Assembly (NCBI GenBank): GCA_007922195.1
Contig: ML681992.1
Coordinates: 38,787,831-38,851,830 of the forward strand
Source: Podocnemis expansa
Taxonomy: Eukaryota > Chordata > Testudines > Podocnemididae
Direction of reading: 5' to 3'
DNA length: 64,000 bases
Under the pieces are notes generated by a model, which had not been told where the DNA came from, searched no databases, and saw only the letters and a program-made list of their open reading frames with translations. Positions 22,101 to 34,100 of the stretch are shown here, in pieces. Numbering within the stretch: the stretch's first letter is position 1; every line of letters begins with the position of its first letter. The position numbers were made by a program, and so were the translations under genes.

Positions 22101-25100
22101 GCAGGGACCCCCAGGGAGCTTTCGCTGCTTCTGGCAGGGACACCTGGGGGTCCCTGCTGCCCAGCAAACACAGCCAATGCCAGGCAGGAGGATGCCATCC
22201 CCTGCTGCTGGGCAAGCACAGCCAGTGCCAGGTGGTTCCTGCCCGGCACTGGCCGTGCTTGCCGGGTGGCGGGAAGAGGCACCCTCCTGCCCGGTGCTGG
22301 CCGCGCTTGCCGGGCGGCGGGGCCAAAGCTCGGCGGGAGTTTCCTTCCCCTGTCACAGCCAGAGCTGGGCAGGGGTTGCCTTCCACGGCTCCCCAAGGAA
22401 TGGGCCTTTAAGGCCCATACCTCTTCAGGGCCAGGAAGGGTCTGGCGCCCCCTCAGATTGGCACCTGGGACTTTACCCCTTTAGCCCTGCTGTAGTTACA
22501 GCTCTGGTTCTGAGCTGGTGCAGAGGATTCTTTTTTGAGTGTTTGGCTGGTGAGTCTTGCCTGTGTGCTCAGGGATTAGCTGATCACCCTATTTGGGGGG
22601 TAGGAGGGAATTGTCCTCTGGGGCAGATTGGCAGGGATTCTGGGGGTTTTCACCTGCCCCTGTAGTGTGGGACATGGGTCATTTGCTGGTGGTTGCTCAG
22701 TACCTTAAAGTTTTTTACATCTTGATTTGGGGACCAGAGCCATAACTTAGGTGGGGCGAGCAGGGCTTTGCTCCAGGTCCGCCAAAGCAGCTGCATTGAA
22801 CTTCTCCATTAAAGGGCGCATTCCCCACTTATCACTCCATTCACCAGCTATTGTAAGGGGTGTGTTCCGATTGCAACGTCCTCCGGGCGCCGGATTCTTC
22901 AGTTACGGCTCTGTTGGGGACTTCAATGACTCGGTCGTAGATGAGGTGTCTGTTGCAGCAGTGGATGGGAGGTTCTATGGCTGAATTCTACTGGAGGTCA
23001 GATTATCGTCATTAGGTCCTTCTGACCTTAAAATCTATTAATCTAATCTATGAATATATTTGATAGTGTGAGAGAACTGTCTGCAACTCTTATTAATGCT
23101 TAGACAGGAGTCTCAAGCTCATGGTCCAAGGGCTGCATGCAGCTCCTAAAGTTATTTCTTACAGGCTGCAGACACTATCACTATCAGTGTTTGCAGTACT
23201 GTTGTATGAAAAGTTTCAGTGATGCAGCCCTTGGGCTACCGTACTAGTCCTTGTGTGTGGTGTGGCCCTTGGGCTAACATACTAATCCTCATGCGGCCCT
23301 CGAGGTGATTTGAGTTTGAGACCCCTGGCTTAGAATTTAAGTGAAGTACTGTATTAAACTACTGTCACTAAAACAAATTCCATTTTATTCCATATATGCT
23401 AACTGTTCCTAAAGGCATTTTTTGGTTTAGTTCTGACTAGTAATATATTACTTGGAATTTAATGGAAAGTAGTACATTTTTAAAATGAGGAACAGTGGGT
23501 ATAACATTTTAGGCATATTTGTATGTGTATTTTTATAAGCTATTGCAGATCACAAGCCTCTGGTAAAGTGATAACTGGAGAGGAGCATTTTTCAAGCAAG
23601 AAGTGCCTGGCGTGGTTTTATGAATATGCAGGTATGGAAGTAACTACAGACATATGATTTTAAACATGAGTTTGTTTGTTTGAAATTTACAATCTAATAA
23701 ATTAAAGAAAATTAAGATGTCCTTTTTCGCGTCACTGTTTTTCTGAATAACTAGGTCATAAGATATATGGTTTAATGTTTTGTGTACAGTTGTGTTTCCT
23801 GTCTAAAATGTAGCCCTTTAACTTCTTTAGAATCAACATGTATCCCATCTCCTCCTCTTTGTTCCTCTTCTACTTGATCAGTACTCCTAAGGCTTTTTAG
23901 TTATTCTGGCCTTATTTAAAATAATGCAACCATGTTGCATTGTACACAGTACTAATCCAAAAGGCATATGTCCTTCGTCTTAATTTGAGAATAAGCAGGG
24001 GGGTGAAGAGATTCTCCTGATGTGAAATAATTTCTCATTATTTTTGTATGACTCAATTTTCACTTTAAAACTTGAGGGGCACAGAAATTAAATAGCATTT
24101 GGTGCATTAGTTCATAATACTCTGCCCTAACTTTTTGCTTTCATTTATGAGAACAAACAAGTGCCATATGCATCAATATCTCAAATGATGGTTTGTTTTA
24201 AATGTTAAATATATAAAAAAGGATTTTTCTTTAAGCCTGCTATGCAGTTCATCTCTCATCTTAACAAAAATTCTAAATGTTGTGTGTAATTTTTTGCTTT
24301 TGCTGCTTATTTACTACTAAAAAGTTAGAAATTGGGCCTTAGGAAATTGCTAATGGTTTACAGAGCCCTTCTTCTCTCCAACCTAAATAGTTCATGGCTA
24401 AGTCATTACTGTTCCCTGGCCAATGTGAAATGAATTGGCTTCCTTCAGTAGGAATTGGATCAACTGTCTGTATCACAATTAACACCAGCTGAAATCCTCG
24501 TTAGTAGTCTCAGTGGAGAAGCTAGAAAGTGAACTAACATTTCACCTTTAACAGTAACTGCATTTGAGGCATGATAGCCTGGGCTGTGCTACATTTTTCC
24601 CATGGAAAATAGAGCATTTCAGTCACAAGGGTGTTTGATCATGAAGTTCATAGTGCTTTTATAAAAACTAAATTCATAAACAATTTGTAATTTTATAGAG
24701 TTTTGAACTATGTATATTTATATTCTATATTTTTAAAAAACCATTTATTATTGCATATAAATCAGTGGGCTAACTGTTTTAAAGATATAATTAAATTATT
24801 TCCTAATAAAATCTTTTAATGTTTCTTGAAAATAAATTAAGCAGAGGAAAAAAAAAAACTAATCACAAAAAGCACATTTATATGTTGTTTCATACATCAT
24901 TGTCCTTTACAAAGTACTAAGTGTATGATTCTGCAAACACACTCAAATACTGCCAATGAAGTCAGTGGGGCTGTTAATTGTAAAGTTCCTAATATGTGTT
25001 AACAGTTTTTGGGATTGAATGCTCGGCTACTAAATATATTCCATATGATTGCTTTTTTCTTAAGAACAATTATTTGGACAGTAGTGTACCCCCTTCTTGT

Positions 25101-28100
25101 ACTACTAAAGTTAATCAGTAGTTGTGCTCTAGAAACTAGATTCACTTTCCTGTCTGCCAGTGGCACACTCATTACTTGTTAAGGCTGTAACTTTCAGTAT
25201 TCAGAATAGACTGTGGCTCTCATCTCATTAAACTGTAGAATTTCCAGATTTTAAAGGGAATTCTGATTCAGCATGATAGCCATAATATAAGTAATTTAAA
25301 TGGCTATAATGCATGGAACACTCTCTCCGTATATCCCCAAAAGCAGTAATTTACAAAATTACCATAGGTGTTCTGAAAACATAACATCCAGTAGTTTAGT
25401 AACACACTATTGTAGTGAACATTGAAGTAATTTTCCAGTACCCAGCAAAAAGGTATGTAAATAGACCTTCCAACAACGTGTATTCATCCATCTTTGTTAA
25501 TAGCCCAGGTAGAGTAATTGTTGGAACAGACATGGCAGAAATACCTGAAGTACCAGGAAGAGGTTCACAGAAACAATATTGATGAATAAAATGCATAATA
25601 TGTCTATACATGTTTGTTTTTAATACAATGCCAAGCTTGCTGCTTGTCAGAGACCTCATTATACAAAGGAGCAGCATATAGCATAAAACCAAGCATTACA
25701 GTCCCAGTCAAGCAGATCCTTGGATCTGTTAGCTAATAATTTAATTTAATCACACTATTATAAAGGTACATTCAACATCATAAATTATTAAACTGAGGCT
25801 ATGGACAACTACTAAATGGTAATTAACTAATTCTGTAGCACTTCATTCCTCCTCAGCAAATTTAGACTTAAACCATAATGTTAGCAGGACTTTAATAACA
25901 GTGGCAATTTGGCGTCAATGAAAGCTTTTCTGAATAAATATCTATAGCAGCTCCTGTTGATTAGATCAACCCATGTTGAAGATGGCTGAATCCTTTTAGG
26001 ATACTCACTTTTTATTTTCGCCTTCCCCTGGGTTGCATAAAGGGTAATTTCCTACTACAAAAGCTTGTAATACGAGTAATGTTGTGATTCTGTCAGTTAT
26101 TAAATGTAATATTTTATTTAACATTTTGTTTTAATTCATGTAATCATGTTAAAAGAAAATTAGCAGTGATTTATGTGATGCATGTAATTTAGACTGACTT
26201 CGCTTTGGTTTTCAAGGTCCTGATGAAGTTGTAGGGCCAGAGGGAATGGAAAAATTCTGTGAAGATATTGGTGTTGAACCTGAAAATGTAGGTTTTGCTA
26301 CTGTACATTAATGGAAATTTTAAAAAAATACAGTGATAAACTCTTTGGCAAAAGACTAAACTTAAACTTCAGTAGATAAAATGGGAACATGTTGTGGCCT
26401 CTTAATTATGGGGGCTTTTTCCTGTTATTCTTAAGGTTATAATTACAGAGGCTTGGGTTTGTGGGGGGTTTTTTGTTTGTTTGTTTTTTAAATGTGTCTA
26501 TTAAGTTTATTTTTTTAAATAATAGATGTACTTTATTTTCTGAAATGTAAAATTAGGGAAATATTGTCCGATGGATTTCAACTAACGTAGCTACATCGCA
26601 CATTTTGGAGTCTTTTTAAATCTGTAGCATAATCACTTAGGTACTTGAATGCTTTAAACATTCTTCATACTCACCTAGATATCAGCTTGTAAATTATAGT
26701 TGTAATTATTGTGTTCTTTGTATAATATTTTATTGCCTTTTTCTTTAGATTATTATGTTAGTTCTAGCCTGGAAATTAGAGGCTGAAAGCATGGGATTTT
26801 TTACCAAGGAAGAATGGTTGAAGGGGATGACCTCATTACAGTAAGAGCTTTTTATATATATGATAGTATGTCCAAATTTCTATTTGAAGCAGCAGATACT
26901 AATTATCCTTCTCTCAATTTCTAGACAGTATGCAGGACTGATAAGATATATCGTCTTTTTGCTTGTAGGTCACCAGTTCAAACCTGGCAGTACCAACCAT
27001 ATGCCATCAAATAATCAATTTAATGATTCCTTTTAAATGAATTGGTGGTCTTGTTTTCCGACCATAATAAAATAACATTCTCTTAGCAAAAACTATATCT
27101 TGAAATGTTGTTTTAGTCAGCAGACACACAAGTGAGCGGTAATAGAGAGATATGGGTATTCTGGTATATTGATGATCAAGATGGGGAAACTTCCACTGTT
27201 GCTTCCTACATGACACAAACTCAGTGGATAAATAGATGTCAACATCCAGTCTCTAATTCCATCAGCCATGTATTTAAATGACACTGTGTATATTGCCTAA
27301 TGCTTCCCATTATAAAAGATTTTTTGGACCTTTCTTTGAGACGCTCACACATTTCCTTTCTTCACAGATCTTTGACATTGTCAATGGGAAACCCTTGAGC
27401 CTAGAGAAGTCTTTCCTTTCTCTTATGAAATTCTATTCAGTTTTTGCTGAGATTTTATTAAAATCACAGTTTATTCTCTCACTTGCTTGCTCAGGAAACT
27501 TTTGACAACATGCTAAAATAACAACACAAACATTCTAAGGCTGGAGTGCCACGGCAACAACAACATAAACTGTAATTAAAATACTAGGGAGATGTCAGAG
27601 CAGTTGTAGTGTGGAGAAAATTAAACTGGATTCACCTCTGAGATGCCCACTATCCTATGCTCCTTAGAAGGTCATCACTTGAGGCAGGATTCTTCACTTT
27701 CCAGTGAGTACTGAGGAGGAGTGTCAAACTGGGATCCACTCCGTGGGTATGTCTACATTGTGAACTTAAGTTGACTTAAGCAAAGCCCTGGCTACATTTG
27801 GAGTTCATTAAGCCTACCTAAGTCGACTTAATAACTTCTGCCCTCAAAGGTGACTTTGAGGATTAAGTCGACTTTATTAAGTTGACTTATCACAATTTGG
27901 CCATTAAAGTCAACTTAATAAAGTTGATTTAGTACAGTGGGACCATTTAAGTCGATTTTATAAAGCTGACTTAAGCCAGGGGACCCATTTAAAGTTGACT
28001 TTATTACGTTGACTTTAAATGGGTCCCCTGGCTTCAGTTGACTTTAAGAAGTCAACTTAATGCAATGTGGCCTCACTAAATCAACTTAATAAGATCTACT

Positions 28101-31100
28101 TAAAGCTTACTTTAAGTAGACTTTATTAAGACAACTTAATAAAGTCAACTTAGCTTTTGTAATGTAGACATAGCCATTAAACCCCTCTGGACGCAGCACC
28201 TGGTCACAGCTGTTCATTCCACCACCCTTGTCCTAAGGCTGGGGTCAGCAACATGGGCTCAGTGAACCATCTCTGGCTCCCTGACTGTCCTGGCAGTCTC
28301 CTCCAGGGAGCCAGGTTTGCTTTGGGGACACCGGGTTGCAAGGGGGACTCACAGCTGGCCCCAAACTTAGGAGCCAAATAAGGCAGCTCCTGGATGGTGC
28401 AGGCCTCCCATTTCCAGTGTGTTGGGATCACCACCACCATCCCACCACAACTGCATGAGCCTGAGGCGGCCCAGCGGCCACACCATGGGCCCTAGCGCTG
28501 GCGGGCAGCCCTCCCTTCCTCCTTGTATGCCTCCCTTCCTGCGCTGGCAGGATGGAGCAGTGCAGCCCTGCCTACCCCCAGCCAGCTGTCCCTCCCAAGA
28601 GCAGCCAGCGTGGAGCTGGGCTTGCAGGGGCATGGCCCTGGAGCAGCCTGCTCCGAAGAGTTCAGGCCACTTTGCCCCCGGCAACCCCAGGGTTGAACAG
28701 GCTCAATCCGGGATGCTGACCAGGGACGAAGTGGCCTGAACTCTTCCAAGCGAGCTGCTCCAGGGCCCCACAAGCTGCAGCTCCATGCTGGCCACTCTCC
28801 TCTCTTGCCCTGGGGAGGCGAGACCAGCTGTGGGTAGGCAGAGAATGCTGCTCCTACCAGCCAGTGGAGCAGAGGGAGGGAGGGAGAGCTGCCCGGACAC
28901 CACTGCCAGTGCTAGGGGCTGCGGTGCGGCCGCTGGGCTGCCTCAGGCTCATGCAGTTGTGGTGGGATGGTGGAGGGAAATGGCTCTTCTACTCTTTCCA
29001 GTTGCCAGCCCCTGCCTTAAGGGCACCATGTGGAGCTGGAACCCTGCTCCCCAAAGTCACTTTTTAAAAAACTTAAACAGAAGAGAACTTTTTAATAAAT
29101 TGCATGCAGAGAACTGTCAAAAGTATATTATCTAGGTTGCAAAGTCAAGCACTCCGAAGTTAGGAAATACCAGACCTGTAGTTAACTCTTCAACCATAAT
29201 TCAGTGCCTTTGTGTGTATGTATTCTGGTACAGTCTTTAATTACATGATTATGTACTGTTTTTTTTCACAGGACCTCTGGCTCAGTCAGTGCACAGGATG
29301 GAAACACATGAGGGCAATATTAAGGTTACTTGTGTAACAGTACCTCTAACATTTCCTAACTTTGGAGTGCTTTAGTGTGCAACCTGAATAATAACTTTAA
29401 CAAATTGGGATTTTTGTATGAAATTGCTTACATTTTGCACAGAACTGGGTTTTGTAGATTTTTAGGTTTTGCAAGAAGAAAGTTTCTTGCCTCAAAGATT
29501 TTATGGTCTAACTAGACAATTAACATGGAAGAATAGGCATTAAAACCTGGAATTTTTATTAAATTTAAAATCCAAACATAATTGTCACCTTTTAAAACTC
29601 TATTTCTTTTCTTTTTCTTAGCCATAGCTATTTTAGTTCTTCCCTTTTGTTTAATCCTTCTCTTGTTGTTTTAACTCAGAGGTCAGCAACCTTTGTCAAC
29701 CCCTGTGCTGGCCCCTCTTCCTTGACTGTCAGTCAGTGCCAGTGGCTCCCTCCTCAGCAATAAAAGCAGTGGCTGCCTGAAAATTTGGTGGCAGCCATGG
29801 CTGGAGGTTGGAGGGCCTGTAGGGGGGCAGTTCCTTGGTATGCCGCTGAAAGGAATCACTCGTAGAAAGAAGCTGCCTGCAGAGGCTCCTCTTGGCAGCA
29901 TGCCAGTGGACAGGGGTCCTCAGGGATGCCATGGAAAGAAGCTACGTGGTGCAGCTCCTCTTGGAGGGGTCCCCAGGCATGCTGAGGAAGGAAGCTACCC
30001 AGAGTGGCTGCTTGGTGGCTGCACACCATGGAGAGAAGCCATTCCAGTATCTTCTTTCTGTGCTGTACCCGGAACATGGGCATGGTGGGGAATCTCCACA
30101 CCTCAGCTCCCCCTGAAAGAAGCTGCCTGGAGTGGCTTTCAGTGGCAGGAGCCACAATTTCTGCAGCACTGCAGAGGGTGCTGCGTGCTGCTCCAAATTG
30201 GCTCTCATGCTACTGTCGGTACATGTGCCGAGGGTTGCCTACCCCTGTCACTAGGACTATGCAGTAGTCAGAACTACTAACTGTGATATGTAACTTGTCA
30301 TTTAAATCAGTCTTTACATTACCAGATAATTGGAAGATAAGTAAAGTTGATTTTAAAAAAGTAGTTCCCATAAGTAGGCATGGCAGTTACAGGCCAGTAA
30401 GCCTAATTTTAGTACCAAGCAAATTGGTTAAAACTATAGTAAGGAACTGAACAATCAGACACAGAGGAACATATGTTGGGGAAGAGTTAAGATGGCATTT
30501 GTAAAGGGAAATCATGCCTTACTAATTTATTAGAATTCTTTGCCCATGCCTTGAATACTGCGTGCAGTTCTGGTCACTCCATTCAAAAAGAATATATTTA
30601 AAATAGGAAAGGTCAAAGAAGAGTAATCCAAATGAGCAAGGGTATGGAACAGGTTTCATAAAAATAAAGATTAAAAAGACAGGGACTGTTCTAGTTAGAG
30701 AAAAGATGACTATGGGATGATATGATAGAGGCTATAACATCATAAATAGTGTGGAGAAAGTGAAGGAAGAAGGGCTGTTTACCCCTGCAAGTACCACAAG
30801 AACCAAGGGTTCTTGAAATGAAATGAATAGGCAGCAGGTTTCAAACAAATACAAGGAAGTACTACTTCACACCTTATACAATCAACTTGTGGAATTCATT
30901 GCCAGTGGATTCTGTAAAAGCCAAAAGTAGAACTGCGTTTAAAAATATACGACAAGTTCAAGGTGGATAGGTTTGTCAGCAGCTGGTAGCCACGATGATC
31001 AGACCCATTATGGTTATTCTTATGGGTATCATTTAACTTTCTTTCCTCCCCATCTTCATCTCTCTGTCCCTTCTTCTGTAGCCCAACAGAAAGTGGTAGT

Positions 31101-34100
31101 TTTAATGTAAATGAAATATTCCATCAGACATTTCATTCAATGGATCAGCTAACATTTTGGGACTTCTCTGCTACTCCCACTGCAGCTGTTTGCATCCATG
31201 ATCTGAGGCACTTCCTATGCTGTCTGCTAACACTTTGGAGGAATTTGTTGCAACTCCTTCTTTACATAACTAGAGAAACAGGCACTTTGTATGTGGAGTC
31301 TGCCATAGATGGAGCCACAGAATAGAAGTTAAGAACCACTCATTCCTGACATTATATTGACTTATGTATATTGCAGACAGGTTTGTTTTTTTTATTAATG
31401 TCAGAAGAAAGATTCCTACAGTGAAGAAGTGTGAGACATGCTTGTTATGGATGCATCTTGATTCTTTTTAAAATTTAACTATGCTATGTTCAAATTTAGG
31501 GACAAGTGTCCAGGGTGTAAGATGATATATATGTTCCAGGATTCAGGTGCTCTTGGGAGGATAAATTAAAAAATAAAATAATTTAGATCTTGTTTTTATT
31601 TATGTAGGGACTTAGCATATTTTACAAAACAAATAAGGCAAAGTTCAGGTTAAAACATAGGTAAGTATAAAAACTATAACTTTTGTCATGTATATACAAT
31701 CAAATTAGTTAATTACTTTATATTATCTACTCTACACTCTGAAGATCTGGCTCAAGGTCTGTCCCATTCTGTATAGATGGCCTCCACCAGCAGCAAAAAG
31801 TCTGCCAGATAGAGGCTGTGACAGAGCAAAACAGCCATAATAGGGTTCCCCTAGGAAGCACACAGTGGGCAAACATAACCCAGAGTTGGAGATGCTGGCT
31901 GGGAAGGAGGCACATCTCAGCAGCATACAATGCAAGACTCCTGTAGGAATTCTACATGAGAGAAAAGCCCACAACATACCGCTAATGGAGTGCAGACTTA
32001 ATATAATCAACAGGTGAAAGTTACCCCTTTCTATGCCTTTATTGTATGGGCCACATTCACCATTTTTTGTTAAGGAGCCATGCTAAGAAAATATTCACTA
32101 AGCTATTTTTAACAGCTGTATCATGATTAATAATTTTTATACTTGTAAATTCTGTTCTGTAATTTATGTACCTTTTTTCTGCCTACCTGAATTTAATTGG
32201 CATTGAGCAGTTGTGCTGTGGCACTTGCTCTCAACTTTCAGTTCAGTCTTAAAAAATACAAATAAGTTCTAGGATATTTTGCATAGTGCTTCAGCAATCC
32301 TGCAGTTCTTACATACTTGTAAGTCTAATGAAATTTATGTATATGAATGTTGTGGAGCCATAGGGTCTTCACTTACAGCTAAATTCTGCTGTCCTTGCTG
32401 ACACTGAACTTTACTACATCAGGCTTGAAATACTTGCAGAAGGTACTGCCTAATGTGGGTAAGGTGGCAGAATCTGGCCTTTACTAATTAAAAAGGTTAT
32501 ATTATGAGAAGCACCGAAAGAGAACTTTAAAAGTGCACTTGATAACAAAAATGTGTTTACAGGCCTGAGTATCCATAAACTCAATGACTTGTGAATGCAG
32601 AACACATCCAAAAAACAGATTTATATTAAACTCTGCGTGCATGTTTGTAATAGGAGCAAACTTGACTCTGGCATATAGGGTTGGGGGGTTTTATTTTTAT
32701 TTATTTAATAGTGTGTGTTTTGTTTTTTTGTTTTTTGTTGAAGGTGTGACTGCACAGAAAAGTTACAGAGTAAGTTTGATTTTTTGCGGTCACAGCTAAA
32801 TGACATTTCATCTTTTAAGAATATCTACAGATATGCCTTTGATTTTGCAAGGGTAAGTCTATCCAGTCATTAGAACATTTTAAATACAGTTCCTTTATGA
32901 ATTTTTTTCTAACTGTTCCTTTCTTTTTGTTTTTAGGACAAAGACCAGCGAAGTCTTGATATTGATACTGCAAAATCTATGCTAGCTCTTCTGCTTGGAA
33001 GAACATGGCCACTGTTCTCTGTATTTTACCAGTACCTGGAGGTATGCAGTCTTTTACTGTTTTAAAAAAATAACAAATTGGCTCAGCTGTCTTGCTGATG
33101 ACATTGCAATGTACAGCTATAAGAATTGATTTCATGACTTGTGCACCTCTGTCTTGAGGATTCAGCAAACAGTAATAGCTTTGGTACATCTCAAAGGAGA
33201 ATATTTTTGTTGTCCTAGTCTATAGTCTCCCGAGTCAAAGAATGCTGTAATGTAAGTAGCTGAAATAGCTTTCTTTTCATATTGAAAATATGAACTTGGA
33301 GTTAAATGTGCCTCTCTACTCGTAAGCCATTACATGACCCAAAAGTTAGTATCAGTGGGCAGAGCTGAATTAAAGGATCCTGGGCTTCCTACCAATGTGG
33401 GGACCCCTGCCTGGCCCCCAGCCCTCCACCATGGTGGCCTACAGGTGGGCCAGTTCTGGAGGACCCCTGTGGACAGAGGGCGCTCTCCATGGCCCTTCTG
33501 TGCTGGCCCTGGTCTGGCTGGTCTGCCCCCAGCCAAGGGCAGGGCCACCTGGAACACAGTGCAGCCACTGCTGCAGCCCCCACCCATGGCCACAGGCCTT
33601 GTGGGGGACATGCTGGAACCCACACCACATGCCTCCTGGTCTTGCCCCCAAAGTGGAGCAGTCAAGAGCCAGCTGGCCCAAGGAGGGGATTGGGAGGAGT
33701 ATGGAGCCCAACTTCTGAAGCCAGGGTCCTACCCTCCAGTGCTGGCAGGGGAGGGTCCCTCCCAGAACCCCTAGCTCCTCCCCCAAACTCTGCCAACACT
33801 GAACAGGGTGGGCAGGGGGTGGGATTGGATTATGCAGGGGTCTTAAGGCCTGGAGTCTGGTGCCCCCCTTTAGTCTGAGGCAGGGCCTTCAGCCCTATAG
33901 CCCCTGCCTTAACCCAGCCCTGCCTGCGAGGACTTTACTTCATCCCATAGCCTGGAATGTAGGAGAATCTCTTGTTGAATTTGATTCAGGGAAAGATGGA
34001 AACTTTTGTCTAAATTTCCCAATAACAGCCACTAGGTTCTCCTGATATTTTTATTTTCTATACACAGTCCACAACCAAATTCCTCAAGGACACTGCTCTG

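Larger units (their letters stand above)
21776..23050 (+). mobile_element. CR1 LINE 3' end, interrupted by two hAT insertions
   Basis: CR1 pieces lie at 21776-22012, 22507-22734 and 22914-23050. They carry in order the ORF2 end, ggctggtgagtcttgcctgt, a gattagctgatcaccctatt block, ggcagattggcagggattct, ggggacttcaatgactcgg, and the tail ggtccttctgaccttaaaat. Removing the two hAT elements and one copy of each 8-bp duplication restores contiguity. Confidence 0.85.

Noticed and set aside
22026..22665. Overlapping open frames of 100-190 codons on both strands
   Set aside because: They lie in the GC-rich, internally repetitive hAT element at 22013-22506 and run across its border into CR1.
26930..27000. 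tRNA-like B-box (agttcaaacctgg)
   Set aside because: No acceptable A-box or cloverleaf could be built; at most a decayed SINE.
33330..33878. Frames of 107-146 codons in DCUN1D5 intron 6
   Set aside because: They lie within the hAT-like GC-rich element at 33360-33922 and show no domain.
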